Shown: positions 50,671 through 63,560, numbered from the stretch's first letter. The stretch is DNA of 64,000 bases from Streptosporangiaceae bacterium (GCA_019245115.1 JAFARZ010000011.1:20023-84022); one strand, 5' to 3'. Notes: a model not told the origin generated them from the sequence alone. Numbers and translations are program-made.

Positions 50671-53064
50671 ATGAGCGAGCTTGAGCGGGCCCAGGACACC
50701 GTTACCGTCACCATTGACGGGTTCGAGATCAGCGTGCCCAAGGGCATGCTGATCATCCGGGCGGCGGAGATGCTCGGCATCCAGATCCCGCGATTCTGCG
50801 ACCACCCGCTGCTCGACCCGATCGGGGCCTGCCGGCAATGCCTGGTCGAGGTGGAGGGCCAGCGCAAGCCGATGGCGTCCTGCATCACCCCGTGTGCCGA
50901 GGGCATGGTGGTGCGCACCCAGTTCACGTCACCGGTCGCGGACAAGGCGCAGCAGGGCGTGATGGAACTGCTGCTCATCAACCATCCGCTGGACTGCCCG
51001 ATGTGTGACAAGGGCGGTGAGTGCCCGCTGCAGAACCAGGCCATGTCCAACGGGCGGGGCGAGACCAGGTTCGCCGAGCAGAAGCGGGAGTTCGCCAAGC
51101 CGGTGGCGATCTCGGCCCAGGTCCTCCTGGACCGGGAACGGTGCATCTCCTGCACCCGCTGCGTGCGTACGTCGGAGGAGATCGCCGGCGACGCGTTCAT
51201 CGACTTCATCGAGCGCGGCCCCAGCCAGTTCATCGGCACCGCCGAGGGCGAGCCGTTCAACTCCTACTTCTCCGGCAACACCATCCAGGTGTGCCCGGTG
51301 GGCGCGCTCACCAGCACCGGCTACCGGTTCCACGCCCGCCCGTTCGACCTGGTGTCCACGCCCAGCGTGTGCGAGCACTGTGCGTCGGGCTGCCGGCTGC
51401 GGACCGACCACCGGCGCGGCCGGGTGATGCGGCGGCTGGCCGGCGACGACCCGGCGGTGAACGAGGAGTGGAGCTGCGACAAGGGCCGCTTCGCGTTCCG
51501 CTACCCGGCCCAGCCGGACCGGCTCATCGCCCCGCTGGTGCGCAACGCCGACGGCGTGCTGGAACCGGCCTCCTGGCCGCACGCCCTGTCGGTCGCCGCG
51601 CAGGGCCTGCTCCGGGCGCGAGAGCGATCCGGCGGCGTGGGCGTGCTCACCGGCGGCCGGCTGACCCTGGAGGACGCGTATGCCTACGCCAAGTTCGCCC
51701 GGGTCGCGCTGGACTCCAACGACATTGACATGCGGGCGCGGGCGCACTCGGCCGAGGAGGAGCAGTTCCTCGCCGCCTGCGTGGCCGGCCGCGGCATCAA
51801 CGCGACCTACGCCGACCTGGAGCGGGCGCCGGCCGTGCTGCTGGCCGGGTTCGAGCCCGAGGACGAGTCGCCCATCGTCTTCCTGCGGCTGCACAAGGCG
51901 GTCCGCAAGGGCAGCCAGCGGGTGTTCTCCATCGCTCCGTTCGCCAGCTGGGGGCTCATCAAGCTCAAGGGTGAGCTGCTCGCGACCATCCCGGGAGAGG
52001 AAGCCGCCGCGCTGACGGCGCTCGCCGCCGGCAACGGCCCCGCCGAGGTGCTGGGCAAGGAGGGGGCGATCATCCTGGTCGGCGAGCGGCTGGCCGAGGC
52101 GCCGGGGGCGCTGGCGGCCGCGGCCCGGCTCGCCACCGCGACCGGCGCGAAGCTCGCCTGGGTGCCGCGCCGGGCCGGCGAGCGTGGCGCGATCGAGGCC
52201 GGTGCGCTACCCAGCCTGCTGCCGGCCGGCCGTCCGGTAACCGACCCGGAGGCGCGGGCCGAGGTAGCCCGGACCTGGGGGAAGAGTTCACTGCCCGCCA
52301 CGCCGGGCCGTGACACCGCCGGCATTCTGGCCGAGGCAGCGGCTCAGCGGCTCGGCGCGCTGGTCGTCGCCGGGGTCGACCCGGCCGACCTGCCCGGCCC
52401 GGCCGGCGCGCTGCGCGCGCTGGAGATGACGCCGTTCGTGGTGAGCATGGAGCTGCGGGCCAGCGCGGTCACCGACCGGGCCGACGTGGTGTTCCCCGTC
52501 GCCGCGGTGGCGGAGAAGGCCGGCACGTTCGTGAACTGGGAGGGCCGCGGCGGCACGTTCGAGGCCGCGCTGCGGGTGCCCGAGGTGCGGACTGACCTGT
52601 ACGTGCTCGGCGCGATCGCCGACGAGATGGACGTCCACCTGGGCCTACCCGACGAGGCATCCGCCCGGGCCGAACTCGCCGCGCTGGGCGTCTGGCACGG
52701 TCCCCGCCCCGAGCCGCCCGCGGTGACCTCGAACGGCACGACGACGTTTCTCGGTGTCGGCGGCAGCGGGGCGCACCCCGCCCGGCTGGCCACCTGGCAT
52801 CAGCTCCTCGACAACGGCCGGATGCAGGACGGCGAGATCTACCTGGCCGGCACCGCCCGGGCGGTGGTGGCGAGGATGTCAGAACAGACCGCGACGCAAG
52901 CCGGTGTGGCGGACGGCGATAAGGTGACCATCGCCACCGGCCAGGGATCGGCGACGCTTCCCGTAGAAGTGACGACCATGGTCGATGACACGGTGTGGAT
53001 TCCGGCCGGGACGATTCCGGGCGCGACCCACGGGAGCATGGTGACGCTTAGGAGAGCACAGTGA
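50671..53064 (+). CDS. nuoG: NADH-quinone oxidoreductase subunit G
   Basis: Large Fe-S subunit of 797 residues. N-terminal [2Fe-2S] plant-ferredoxin domain ([15 protein letters not shown]), the His-Cys cluster ([17 protein letters not shown]), a [4Fe-4S] site ([11 protein letters not shown]) and the extra motif CEHCASGC for N7; a molybdopterin-oxidoreductase-like domain without cofactor follows. ATG 50671 has GGAGGGAAAA; the longer frame upstream is nuoF in another frame. The C-terminal ~150 residues are poorly conserved, as is usual. The stop overlaps nuoH (GTGA). Confidence 0.96.
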   Translation: MSELERAQDTVTVTIDGFEISVPKGMLIIRAAEMLGIQIPRFCDHPLLDPIGACRQCLVEVEGQRKPMASCITPCAEGMVVRTQFTSPVADKAQQGVMELLLINHPLDCPMCDKGGECPLQNQAMSNGRGETRFAEQKREFAKPVAISAQVLLDRERCISCTRCVRTSEEIAGDAFIDFIERGPSQFIGTAEGEPFNSYFSGNTIQVCPVGALTSTGYRFHARPFDLVSTPSVCEHCASGCRLRTDHRRGRVMRRLAGDDPAVNEEWSCDKGRFAFRYPAQPDRLIAPLVRNADGVLEPASWPHALSVAAQGLLRARERSGGVGVLTGGRLTLEDAYAYAKFARVALDSNDIDMRARAHSAEEEQFLAACVAGRGINATYADLERAPAVLLAGFEPEDESPIVFLRLHKAVRKGSQRVFSIAPFASWGLIKLKGELLATIPGEEAAALTALAAGNGPAEVLGKEGAIILVGERLAEAPGALAAAARLATATGAKLAWVPRRAGERGAIEAGALPSLLPAGRPVTDPEARAEVARTWGKSSLPATPGRDTAGILAEAAAQRLGALVVAGVDPADLPGPAGALRALEMTPFVVSMELRASAVTDRADVVFPVAAVAEKAGTFVNWEGRGGTFEAALRVPEVRTDLYVLGAIADEMDVHLGLPDEASARAELAALGVWHGPRPEPPAVTSNGTTTFLGVGGSGAHPARLATWHQLLDNGRMQDGEIYLAGTARAVVARMSEQTATQAGVADGDKVTIATGQGSATLPVEVTTMVDDTVWIPAGTIPGATHGSMVTLRRAQ

Positions 53065-54350
53065 CAACGCACGTGCTGGGGGCGGATCCGACGCTGGGGG
53101 ACTTCAACACGCTCATCCCGTGGATGGTGCTGCTGAAGGTCGCGTTCGTGTTCGTCTTCCTGCTGCTCGTGACCATGTTCATGATCTGGTTCGAGCGGCG
53201 GGTCATCGGCCGGATGCAGAACCGCCCCGGCCCCAACCGGGCCGGGCCGTTCGGGCTGCTCCAGCCCATCGCGGACGCGCTGAAGCTGCCGCTGAAGGAA
53301 GACATCATCCCGACCACGGCGGACAAGGCGATCTTCGTGCTCGCCCCGGTCTTGTCGGCGGTTCCCGCCTTCATCGGTATCTCGATCATCCCGTTCGGCC
53401 CGATCGTGTCGATCTTCCACCACCACACCCCGCTCCAGGTCAGCGACCTGCCGGTCGCGGTGCTGCTGATCCTCGCGATGAGCTCGATGGGCGTGTACGG
53501 CATCGTGCTGGCCGGCTGGGCGTCGGGCTCGCCATACTCGCTGCTCGGCGCGCTGCGCTCGGCCGCTCAGGTGATCAGCTACGAGATCGCGATGGGGCTC
53601 GCCTTCGTCGCGGTGTTCCTGGTCGCAGGGTCGCTGTCCACCAGCGCGATCGTCAGCGCCCAGCAGCACGAATGGTTCATCTACCTGGTGCCGTCGTTCA
53701 TCATCTACCTGTTCACGATGGTCGGCGAGACCAACCGGCTGCCGTTCGACCTGCCCGAAGGCGAGGGCGAGCTGGTCGCGGGCTACCACACCGAGTACGC
53801 CTCGATGAAGTTCGCGATGTTCTACCTCGCCGAGTACATCAACATGACCACGGTCTCCGCGCTGGCCACCACGCTGTTCCTGGGCGGCTGGCGGGCCCCG
53901 TGGCCGCTGTCGCTGTGGTCGGGCGCGAACAGCGGCTGGTGGCCGATGCTGTGGTTCGTGATCAAGGTCATGATCCTGCTGTTCGGCTTCGTCTGGCTGC
54001 GGGGGACGCTGCCCCGGGTCCGCTACGACCAGCTCATGTCGATCGGCTGGAAGGTGCTGATCCCGGGTTCGATCGTGTGGATCCTGATGATCGCGACCGT
54101 ACGCGCCTACCGGCTGGATACCAGAAATACGGTCCCGTACTGGGTGGGCGGCATAACCCTGGTCATCCTGCTGGGGCTGGTCCTCATGTGGGACGCGTCG
54201 GCACAGCGCAAGGCCGCCGACTTCGAGACTGGCCGGGCGCACGCCGCGGGCGGCGAGAATCCCCCGTTCCCGGTCCCGCCGCTGGACTTGCCCCATTATC
54301 ACGGCATCGACGTCGAAACCGCCTCCACGAAGGAGGTCACAGGTGGCTAA
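53061..54350 (+). CDS. nuoH: NADH-quinone oxidoreductase subunit H
   Basis: Membrane subunit of 429 residues joining the peripheral arm to the proton-pumping arm. [32 protein letters not shown] and the quinone-cavity loop [30 protein letters not shown] are diagnostic; about nine helices. The ~45-residue C-terminal cytoplasmic extension is typical of actinobacteria. Overlaps nuoI by 8 nt. Confidence 0.97.
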   Translation: MTTHVLGADPTLGDFNTLIPWMVLLKVAFVFVFLLLVTMFMIWFERRVIGRMQNRPGPNRAGPFGLLQPIADALKLPLKEDIIPTTADKAIFVLAPVLSAVPAFIGISIIPFGPIVSIFHHHTPLQVSDLPVAVLLILAMSSMGVYGIVLAGWASGSPYSLLGALRSAAQVISYEIAMGLAFVAVFLVAGSLSTSAIVSAQQHEWFIYLVPSFIIYLFTMVGETNRLPFDLPEGEGELVAGYHTEYASMKFAMFYLAEYINMTTVSALATTLFLGGWRAPWPLSLWSGANSGWWPMLWFVIKVMILLFGFVWLRGTLPRVRYDQLMSIGWKVLIPGSIVWILMIATVRAYRLDTRNTVPYWVGGITLVILLGLVLMWDASAQRKAADFETGRAHAAGGENPPFPVPPLDLPHYHGIDVETASTKEVTGG

Positions 54351-54963
54351 TTCGATCAGTGACTGGCTGAACCCCATCAAGGGGTTCGGGGTCACCTTCC
54401 ACGAAATGTTCCGTAAGCCGGAAACCGTCTACTACCCGGAGGAGAAGCGGCCGACCGCGCCGCGGTTCCACGGTCACCACCAGCTCAACCGGTGGCCGGA
54501 CGGGCTGGAGAAGTGCATCGGCTGCGAGCTGTGCGCGTGGGCGTGCCCGGCCGACGCCATCTACGTCGAGGGCCGGGACAACCGCCCGGATCAGCGCTAC
54601 TCTCCGGGCGAGCGGTACGGTGCCGTCTACCAGATCAACTACCTGCGCTGCATCCTGTGCGGAATGTGCATCGAGGCCTGCCCGACCCGCGCGCTGACGA
54701 TGACCAACGAATACGAGATCGCCGACGACAGCCGGGAAAACCTCATCTGGACCAAGGAGCAGCTGCTCGCGCCGCTGCAGCCCGGCATGGAAGCGCCGCC
54801 GCACCCCATGCGGCTCGGCGACGACGAGAAGGACTACTACCGGCTCGGCGCCGCGGGCGTGATGGCGCCGCCGCGCGCGCCCGGCATGGAGGGACCGGGC
54901 GGACCGTCCGGGCCCGCGGTGCTGGCTGAGATCTCGTCCGAGGACGAGGAGGAGGCACAGTGA
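54343..54963 (+). CDS. nuoI: NADH-quinone oxidoreductase subunit I
   Basis: Ferredoxin-like subunit of 206 residues carrying N6a and N6b. Two classic motifs: [12 protein letters not shown] and [12 protein letters not shown]. The C-terminal ~50 residues (Pro/Gly then acidic EEEAQ) are an extension. GTG 54343 lies inside the end of nuoH; the stop overlaps nuoJ (GTGA). Confidence 0.97.
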   Translation: MANSISDWLNPIKGFGVTFHEMFRKPETVYYPEEKRPTAPRFHGHHQLNRWPDGLEKCIGCELCAWACPADAIYVEGRDNRPDQRYSPGERYGAVYQINYLRCILCGMCIEACPTRALTMTNEYEIADDSRENLIWTKEQLLAPLQPGMEAPPHPMRLGDDEKDYYRLGAAGVMAPPRAPGMEGPGGPSGPAVLAEISSEDEEEAQ

Positions 54964-55817
54964 CTCACGGGTTCCTGGCCCAGAGCCTCGCGTCGGGCAC
55001 CAACGCGGACGCCATCACCCGGGAGTCCCTGTTCTGGATCCTCGCGGTCCTCTCGGTGTCCGCCGCGCTCGGCATGGTCCTGGTCCGGCGCGCGGTGCAC
55101 TGCGCGCTGATGCTGGCCGTCGTGATGCTGTCGCTGGCCACCATGTACGCGATGCAGGGAGCGCCGTTCCTGGCCTTCGTGCAGATCATCGTGTACACGG
55201 GCGCGGTGCTCATGCTGTTCCTGTTCGTCCTGATGCTGATCGGGATCGCTTCCTCGGATTCCATCGTGGAGACGATCAAGGGCCAGCGGCTGGCCGCGGG
55301 CCTGGCCGCCATCGGCTTCTTCGTCCTGCTGGCGCTCGGCATCGGGCACGCGGCCCTCGGCCCGCCGGTGCACCAGACCGATGCGCTCAACGGGTCGGGC
55401 AACCTCACCGGCATCGCGCAACTGGTCTTCACCACCTACGTCTTCCCGTTCGAAGTCACCGGCGCGCTGCTGATCACCGCGGCGCTCGGCGCGATGGTGC
55501 TCGCCCACCGCGAACGCACCGCGCCCAAGCCGACCCAGCGGGAACTCGCCATCAGGCGGGTGGAGAGCGGACACGTGGCGCCGGAGCCGCCGCCGGGCGT
55601 CTACGCGCTGCACGACGCGGTGGACCGGCCCGCGCTGCTGCCCGACGGAACGACCACCGACCGGTCGGTCAGCCCTGTGCTGGCCCAGCGGCTCGTGGGG
55701 GAAGCACCACCGTCCGTTCGTGATAAGCCTGAGCAACCTGCATTGGAGCCAGGAGGCAGTGTTAGCCAAAGGGGGGGCAACCCCCCTTCAACCCCCCGAG
55801 GGGGGGCGAAATCATGA
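54960..55817 (+). CDS. nuoJ: NADH-quinone oxidoreductase subunit J
   Basis: Membrane subunit of 285 residues with five helices; the conserved part is [54 protein letters not shown]. After about residue 185 comes a hydrophilic tail ending [14 protein letters not shown], coded by two G/C-tract hairpins (55771-55806) just before the nuoK start. The stop overlaps the nuoK ATG. Confidence 0.95.
   Translation: MTHGFLAQSLASGTNADAITRESLFWILAVLSVSAALGMVLVRRAVHCALMLAVVMLSLATMYAMQGAPFLAFVQIIVYTGAVLMLFLFVLMLIGIASSDSIVETIKGQRLAAGLAAIGFFVLLALGIGHAALGPPVHQTDALNGSGNLTGIAQLVFTTYVFPFEVTGALLITAALGAMVLAHRERTAPKPTQRELAIRRVESGHVAPEPPPGVYALHDAVDRPALLPDGTTTDRSVSPVLAQRLVGEAPPSVRDKPEQPALEPGGSVSQRGGNPPSTPRGGAKS
55771..55806. 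repeat. G-tract hairpins at the nuoJ/nuoK junction
   Basis: GGGGGGG-CAA-CCCCCC (55771-55786) and CCCCCC-GA-GGGGGGG (55792-55806), 8 bp before the nuoK ATG. They could alter translation coupling between nuoJ and nuoK. Confidence 0.85.
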
Positions 55818-56113
55818 GTCCCGTGCATTACGTGGCCCTCGCGGTGATCCTGTTCGTCATCGGCGGGGTCGGTGTCCTGGTCCGGCGCAACGCCATCATC
55901 ATCTTCATGTGCATTGAGCTGATGCTGAACGCGTGCAACCTCGCGTTCGTCGCGTTCGCTTCGATGCACGGCAACCTGGATGGCCAGGTCATCGCCTTCT
56001 TCGTGATGGTCGTCGCGGCGGCCGAGGTCGTCGTCGGCCTCGCGATCCTGATGGCGATCTACCGAGCCCGCAGGTCAGCCTCGGTTGATGATGCCAATCT
56101 GCTGAAGTACTGA
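55814..56113 (+). CDS. nuoK: NADH-quinone oxidoreductase subunit K
   Basis: Small membrane subunit, 99 residues, three helices, with the conserved Glu in [17 protein letters not shown] and [19 protein letters not shown]. Start overlaps nuoJ; the G-tract hairpin replaces a normal ribosome binding site. 32 nt to nuoL, the longest gap in the operon. Confidence 0.97.
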   Translation: MSPVHYVALAVILFVIGGVGVLVRRNAIIIFMCIELMLNACNLAFVAFASMHGNLDGQVIAFFVMVVAAAEVVVGLAILMAIYRARRSASVDDANLLKY

Positions 56114-56145
56114 ACTAGATAAACACTGAGGGGACGAGCGAGCTT

Positions 56146-58109
<1,964 letters not shown>

Positions 58110-58110
<1 letters not shown>

Positions 58111-59759
58111 TGAACGTCGTCGCTAACGGCTTCCCGTGGCTGACACTGGCCGGCGGGCTGCCCCTGTTCGGTGCTCTGGTGGTCGCTCTCCTCCCGGGGG
58201 GTTCCGGGGGGTCGTCCCCCCGGGCCAGCACTGCCGGCCTGCCGGCTGATTCGGCGGCGGTCGACGTACGGACGCGCGACTCGCTGGCGAAGATCATTGC
58301 TCTGGCGTTCTCGCTGGCCACCCTGGTGGTCGTGATCATCATCGCGGTGAGGTTCCGGGTCGGCGGGCCCGCGTTCCAGTTCACCGAGCAGTACTCGTGG
58401 ATCCCGCAGTTCGGCGTGCACTACGCGCTCGGCGTGGACGGCATCGCGCTGGTGCTGATCGCGATGTCGGCGGTGCTGATGCCGGTCGTGATCCTGGCCG
58501 GGTGGAACGACGCGGACTCAGGGACTGCGCGGCACAGCGTCAAGACCTACTTCGCGCTGCTGCTCGTGCTGGAAACCATGATGATCGGGGTGTTCGCCGC
58601 CACCGACGTCTTCCTGTTCTATGTGTTCTTCGAAGCCATGCTGATCCCGATGTACTTCCTGATCGGCTCCTATGGCGTCGGGAAACGGCAGTACGCGGCG
58701 GTCAAGTTCCTGCTCTACAGCCTGCTCGGCGGGTTGCTCATGCTGGTCGCGGTCATCGCGCTGTACGTGTACAGCGTGCGGTCGCCGGCCACCGCGCACC
58801 ACGGCTCGTTCCTGTTCAGCGAACTGATACAGGTGTCGCTGTCGCCGGTCGTGCAGAAGTGGCTGTTCCTCGGCTTCTTCATCGCGTTCGCGATCAAGGC
58901 GCCGCTGTGGCCGTTCCACACCTGGCTGCCGGACGCGGCCGCGTCGGCCCAGCCGGGCGGCGCGGTGCTGCTGGTCGGCGTGCTGGACAAGGTCGGCACG
59001 TTCGGCATGCTGCGGTACTGCTTCGAGCTGTTCCCGTCCGCGGCTCGATATTTCACGCCTCTGGTGGTGACCCTTGCCGTCATCGGCGTGATCTACGGCG
59101 CGATCGTCGCGATCGGGCAGCAGGACCTGAAACGGCTGATCGCGTACACCTCGATCTCGCACTTCGGCTTCATCGCGCTCGGGGTGTTCGTGATGACGTC
59201 CCAGGGCGTGGCCGGGGCGACCCTGTACATGGTCAACCACGGGTTCGTCACCGGCGCGCTGTTCCTGCTGGCCGGGTTCCTGATCACCCGGCGGGGGTCG
59301 TCGCTGATCTCCGACTACGGCGGCGTGCAGAGCGTGGCGCCGATGCTGGCCGGGTTGTTCCTCGTGTCGGGCCTGGCGGGCTTGTCGCTGCCCGGTCTGT
59401 CGACCTTCGTGTCCGAGTTCCTGGTGCTGCTGGGCACGTTCTCCCGGTACAAGGTGCCCGCCGTGATCGCCACCGCCGGGATCATCCTGGCCGCGATCTA
59501 CATCCTGTGGATGTACCAGCGGATGATGAACGGGCCGGTCAAACCGTCGGTCTCGACGATGCCCGACCTGCGTGCGCGCGAGGTGCTCGCGGTCGCGCCA
59601 CTGCTGGCGCTGACCGTGTTCGTCGGCGTCTATCCCAAACCCGTGCTCGACATCATCAACCCCGCGGTGCGGACCACGATGTCGCAGGTCCATCAGGTCG
59701 ATCCCACGCCAGCTCATCCCGCTCCCGGTTATGCCGCGCAGAACGGAGTCGCGCCATGA
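58110..59759 (+). CDS. nuoM: NADH-quinone oxidoreductase subunit M
   Basis: Antiporter-like subunit of 549 residues, about 14 helices; FYVFFEAMLIPMYFLIGSYG and KAPLWPFHTWLPDAAASAQPGGAVLL are diagnostic. After the first helix a short insert (LPGGSGGSSPRAST) is coded by the hairpin at 58204-58223. ATG 58110 overlaps the nuoL stop; the stop overlaps nuoN. Confidence 0.97.
58204..58223. repeat. G-tract hairpin inside nuoM
   Basis: CCGGGGGGTCGTCCCCCCGG, a perfect 8-bp stem with TCGT loop, same core as in tatD (12303-12324). An extra CGGGGGG run lies just upstream. Confidence 0.88.
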
Positions 59760-61342
59760 GCGCCGTGAGTACCACCGCCCTGGCGGCTTCCACGATCACC
59801 CCGCCGAACATCGAGTACAGCCAGGTCGCGCCGATGCTGGTGGTCTTCGGCGCGGCGCTGGCCGGCGTCCTGGTCGAGGCGTTCACGCCCCGGCCGCTGC
59901 GTCGCCCGGTGCACCTGGTCCTGGCGCTGGGCTCGCTGGCCGCCGCCTTCGTCTGGACGATCGTCATCGCCGGGACGCATCACATTTTCACCGGTGGCAG
60001 CGCTGGGCACGTGGCGGCGAATGGCGCGGTCGCGGTGGACCGGCCGACCCTGTTCATCCAGGCCACGATCCTGGTGCTGGCGCTGGTGAGCATAATGCTG
60101 CTGGCCGACACGTCCATCTCGCCGTTCGCGGCGCAGGCGGCCGCGCCGCCCGGTTCGGCGGAGGAGCGCGAGAGCCTGGCCGCCGGGTTCATGCACACCG
60201 AGATCTTCCCGCTGACGCTGTTCGCGGTCGGCGGCATGCTGCTGTTCCCCGCCTCCAACGACCTGCTCACCATGTTCGTCGCGCTGGAGGTGCTGTCGCT
60301 GCCGTTGTACCTGCTGTGCGGGCTGGCCCGGCGGCGGCGGCTGATTTCCCACGAAGCGGCGATGAAGTACTTCCTGCTCGGCGCGTACTCCTCGGCGTTC
60401 TTCCTGTTCGGCATCGCGATGCTGTACGGGTTCGCCGGGTCGGTCAGGCTGTCCGCCATCGCGTCGGAAGCGGCTGTCAACACCTCCAACTCCACGCTGC
60501 TGTACGCCGGGATCGCGCTGGCCGGGCTCGGGCTGTTGTTCAAGATCGGAGCGGTGCCGTTCCACGGCTGGAAGCCGGACGTCTACCAGGGCGCGCCCAC
60601 GCCGATCACGGCGCTGATGGCATCGTGTGTGGTGGTGTCCGGGTTCGGCGCTCTGCTGCGGGTGTTCTACGTGGCGTTCGGGGCGCTGACCTGGGACTGG
60701 CGCCCGGCGTTCTGGGTGATCGCGATCCTGACCATGGTCATCGGCGCGATCATCGCCGTCACCCAGACCGACGTCAAACGGCTGCTCGCCTACTCCTCCA
60801 TCGCGCACGCCGGCTTCGTGCTGACCGCGGTGATCGCGGTGTCCACGGCGGGGCTGTCCAGCAGCCTGTTCTACCTGGTCTCCTACGGGTTCACCACGGT
60901 GGGCGCGTTCGCCGTCATCACCCTGGTCCGGGACGCGGGCGGGGAGGCCTGGCACCTGTCCAGATGGGCCGGGCTGGGCCGGCGGTCTCCGGTGGTGGCC
61001 GGTATCTTCGCGCTGTTCCTGCTCGCCTTCGCCGGTATCCCGCTGACGAGCGGGTTCATGGGGAAGTTCACGGTCTTCCAGGCCGCCATCGCGGCCGGGG
61101 AGACGCCGCTGGTGATCGTCGGCGTGGTGGCCAGCGCGGTCGCCGCGTTCTTCTACGTCCGGGTGATCGTGCTGATGTTCTTCAGCGACCCCCTGCCCGA
61201 CGGCCCGGAGGTCGTGGTGCCCGGCGTGTTCACCGCCTCCGCGGTGACGGTCGGCGTGATCGCCACGCTGTTCCTCGGGATCATCCCAGGACCGGTACTG
61301 GACCTGGCCAGTCATGCCGCGAACCAACTGTTCGTCCGCTGA
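59756..61342 (+). CDS. nuoN: NADH-quinone oxidoreductase subunit N
   Basis: Last complex I subunit, antiporter-like, 528 residues, about 14 helices. LLTMFVALEVLSLPLYLLCGL and KIGAVPFHGWKPDVYQGAPTPITALMAS are diagnostic. ATG 59756 overlaps the nuoM stop (ATGA). The operon ends here; strong hairpins without a T run follow. Confidence 0.96.
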   Translation: MSAVSTTALAASTITPPNIEYSQVAPMLVVFGAALAGVLVEAFTPRPLRRPVHLVLALGSLAAAFVWTIVIAGTHHIFTGGSAGHVAANGAVAVDRPTLFIQATILVLALVSIMLLADTSISPFAAQAAAPPGSAEERESLAAGFMHTEIFPLTLFAVGGMLLFPASNDLLTMFVALEVLSLPLYLLCGLARRRRLISHEAAMKYFLLGAYSSAFFLFGIAMLYGFAGSVRLSAIASEAAVNTSNSTLLYAGIALAGLGLLFKIGAVPFHGWKPDVYQGAPTPITALMASCVVVSGFGALLRVFYVAFGALTWDWRPAFWVIAILTMVIGAIIAVTQTDVKRLLAYSSIAHAGFVLTAVIAVSTAGLSSSLFYLVSYGFTTVGAFAVITLVRDAGGEAWHLSRWAGLGRRSPVVAGIFALFLLAFAGIPLTSGFMGKFTVFQAAIAAGETPLVIVGVVASAVAAFFYVRVIVLMFFSDPLPDGPEVVVPGVFTASAVTVGVIATLFLGIIPGPVLDLASHAANQLFVR

Positions 61343-61453
61343 AGTAATACGGTTGGTTTGCGTCCACCGGGGGATCCGCCACGAGCGAGAGCTTGGTTCT
61401 GAGCCCCCGGGGGACAGTAGCCCCGCGGCGAGCGAAGCGAGCTTCGCGGATCG

Positions 61454-61489
61454 CCCGGCTGCGAAGGCCCGAAGGGTCTTCCAGCCGGG
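61454..61489 (+). terminator. Long hairpin downstream of nuoN
   Basis: CCCGGCTG (61454-61461) pairs with CAGCCGGG (61482-61489), with further AAG/CTT and CCC/GGG pairs inside. GCGAAGC-GA-GCTTCGC lies just upstream at 61432-61447. Likely terminator or mRNA-end structure of the nuo operon. Confidence 0.5.
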
Positions 61490-61524
61490 TGATACTGCGG
61501 CGGGAAGCGTCGCGGGCGGGGGGT

Positions 61525-61550
61525 CTGGGGGGTTGGTTTGTACCCCCCAG
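61525..61550 (+). promoter_or_regulatory. G-tract hairpin abutting a ribosome binding site
   Basis: CTGGGGGGT (61525-61533) and ACCCCCCAG (61542-61550) form a perfect 9-bp stem that ends directly against GGAAAGGAG, the Shine-Dalgarno of the polyprenyl synthase gene. It may influence its translation. Confidence 0.5.
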
Positions 61551-61564
61551 GGAAAGGAGTACAC

Positions 61565-62692
61565 GTGATCAGCGCTGTTCCGGTAGATTTCCCCGACGGC
61601 GCCCTGGAGGCGTCGGTGGTAGACGACCTGGGGAAGGTCGAGGCTTCGCTGCGGGAGATCGGGCATCCGGACGATGAACTGCTGACGTCGGCGTCGCGGC
61701 ACCTGGTCGAAGCGGGCGGGAAGCGGTTCCGGGCCATGCTGGTGCTGCTCGCCGCGAGGTTCGGGAACCCGGCCGATCCGCGGGTGATCCAGGCCGCGGT
61801 CGCGATCGAGCTCACCCACCTGGCCACGCTGTTCCACGACGACGTCATGGACGAGGCCCTCGTCCGGCGGGGATCGGAGTCGGTGAATTCGCGCTGGTCG
61901 AACTCGGTCGCCATCCTCACCGGGGACTTCCTGTTCGCCCAGGCCTCCCGGATCCTGGCCGAGCTGGGGCCGGATGCCGTCCGGATCCAGGCGGAGACCT
62001 TCAACTCGCTGGTCACCGGGCAGCTCGCGGAGACCGTCGGCCCGCGGGAAGGCCAGGACCTGCTTGACCACTACATGTACGTGATCAACGAGAAGACCGG
62101 GTCGCTGATCGCGACCGCCGGGCTGTTCGGGGCCATGTTCGCGGGCGCTCCGTCCTCGGTGACCAACCGCATCGCCCGGGCCTGCGAGCAACTCGGCGTG
62201 GCGTGGCAGTTGTCCGACGACGTGATCGACGTGGCGTCGGACCCGGCCCAGTCCGGCAAGACGCCCGGCACCGACCTGCGCGAAGGCGTCATGACCCTGC
62301 CCGTGCTGTACGCCCTGCGTTCTGGGTCGGGTCCCGGTTCCGGGTCAGGTCCGGGTTCCGGGTCGGGTCCGGGTTCCGGTTCCGGTCCGGGTTCCGGTTC
62401 CGGGGAGACGGCGGATGAGCGGCTCCGGTTTCTCCTCGGCCCGGACGCGGACCTGACCGATGAGGCGCTGCTGGCCGAGGCGCTAACCCTGCTACGCGCC
62501 CACGACGCGATGGCCGAAGCCCGGGCCGACGTCCTGTCCTACGCCAACAACGCCAGGACCGAGATCATGGCCCTGCCCGACGTGCCGGCACGCGCCGCCT
62601 TCCTGGCCCTGTGCGACTTCGTGGTGAAACGCACCGGCTTAGTAGGACGTTTCCCATATCGGACATTTCATGAAATGTCGGGCGTTCCTTAA
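61565..62692 (+). CDS. Polyprenyl diphosphate synthase (menaquinone side chain)
   Basis: Trans-isoprenyl diphosphate synthase of 375 residues; elongates with IPP, most likely to the menaquinone side chain given its neighbours. First Asp-rich motif LFHDDVMDEA, second LSDDVIDVASD, with GGKRFRAMLVLLAARFG near the N-terminus. GTG 61565 has AAAGGAG. Between the second motif and the last helices it carries about 28 residues of GSGPGSGS repeat (62320-62402), a simple-sequence expansion. The C-terminal codons contain the palindrome GACATTTCATGAAATGTC (62662-62679). Confidence 0.94.
   Translation: MISAVPVDFPDGALEASVVDDLGKVEASLREIGHPDDELLTSASRHLVEAGGKRFRAMLVLLAARFGNPADPRVIQAAVAIELTHLATLFHDDVMDEALVRRGSESVNSRWSNSVAILTGDFLFAQASRILAELGPDAVRIQAETFNSLVTGQLAETVGPREGQDLLDHYMYVINEKTGSLIATAGLFGAMFAGAPSSVTNRIARACEQLGVAWQLSDDVIDVASDPAQSGKTPGTDLREGVMTLPVLYALRSGSGPGSGSGPGSGSGPGSGSGPGSGSGETADERLRFLLGPDADLTDEALLAEALTLLRAHDAMAEARADVLSYANNARTEIMALPDVPARAAFLALCDFVVKRTGLVGRFPYRTFHEMSGVP
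62320..62402 (+). repeat. Simple repeat coding GSGPGSGS
   Basis: Hexamer-based repeat of GGTTCCGGGTCC-type units within the polyprenyl synthase gene. Same style as the repeat in the rsmI/glycosyltransferase overlap at 7579-7632. Confidence 0.92.
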
Positions 62693-62693
62693 G

Positions 62694-62782
62694 GCTACAC
62701 GTGTCTATGTGTGGTGAACGGCCCCACAGACCACCGCAAATCGGACGCCGAATGGGCGCTCTGCCACACGAACATGTGTAGC
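62694..62782. repeat. Imperfect inverted repeat before msrA
   Basis: GCTACACGTGTCTATGTGTGG (62694-62714, 21 nt with mismatches) is opposed by CCACACGAACATGTGTAGC (62764-62782). It may be the terminator of the synthase gene or a regulatory structure ahead of msrA. Confidence 0.5.
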
Positions 62783-62892
62783 GTTAACCAATAGTGCCAA
62801 AGTGATTCTCGGGCTATGCGGCGCGCTGACGTGGGCGGAAGCGGACGGAACAGCCGGCCGGACTTGGTGGTTGAAGATGCTGGAGGTTGACG

Positions 62893-63546
62893 ATGAGTAT
62901 CTTCGGTTCGAGGAAAACGCAGCGTATCACCGCGGAACAAGCACTGCCCGGGCGGGAAGCAGGGATCGCCGTTCCCTTGAATCATGAGGTTCTAGGGTCT
63001 TCGCTGACACCCCCGTATCCCGCCGGTGCCGAGGTCGCGGAGTTCGCGATGGGGTGCTTCTGGGGTGCGGAGAAGACGTTCTGGCAGACCCCAGGCGTAT
63101 TGTCGACAGCGGTCGGCTATGAGGGCGGGTACACGCCCAACCCGACGTACGAGGAGGTATGCACCGGCATGACCGGGCACGCCGAGACGGTCCGGGTGGT
63201 GTACGACCCGGCCAAGGTAACGTACGACCAGCTGCTCAAGGTGTTCTGGGAGTCGCACGACCCGACGCAGGGCATGCGCCAGGGCAACGACCTGGGCACC
63301 CAGTACCGGTCGGCGGTCTTCTACCGGAGCGAGGCTCAGCGCGAGGCGGCGGAGGCGTCGGCGACCGCGTACGGGAAGAAGCTGGCCGAGGCGGGATACG
63401 GCGCGATCACCACGGAGATAGTCCCGGCCGGGGAGTTCTACTTCGCCGAGGACTACCACCAGCAGTACCTGTACAAGGTCCCCAACGGCTACTGCCCGGA
63501 CCACGGTACCGGCGTGGCCTGCCCGGTTGGCGTTCTGCCTGCATAG
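62893..63546 (+). CDS. msrA: Peptide-methionine (S)-S-oxide reductase
   Basis: MsrA, 217 residues; reduces methionine-S-sulfoxide in oxidised proteins. Catalytic Cys in [12 protein letters not shown], substrate pocket [25 protein letters not shown] and [10 protein letters not shown]; the recycling cysteines are in [16 protein letters not shown]. The ~45-residue N-terminal extension is common in actinobacteria. ATG 62893 has TGGAGG 6 nt upstream. Single gene with a terminator. Confidence 0.96.
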   Translation: MSIFGSRKTQRITAEQALPGREAGIAVPLNHEVLGSSLTPPYPAGAEVAEFAMGCFWGAEKTFWQTPGVLSTAVGYEGGYTPNPTYEEVCTGMTGHAETVRVVYDPAKVTYDQLLKVFWESHDPTQGMRQGNDLGTQYRSAVFYRSEAQREAAEASATAYGKKLAEAGYGAITTEIVPAGEFYFAEDYHQQYLYKVPNGYCPDHGTGVACPVGVLPA

Positions 63547-63560
63547 ACGCACATCTGCGG

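Noticed and set aside
62669-62683. 15-bp match CATGAAATGTCGGGC shared with 21944-21958
   Set aside because: A single 15-bp match is within what chance could give among all pairs in a 64-kb window.
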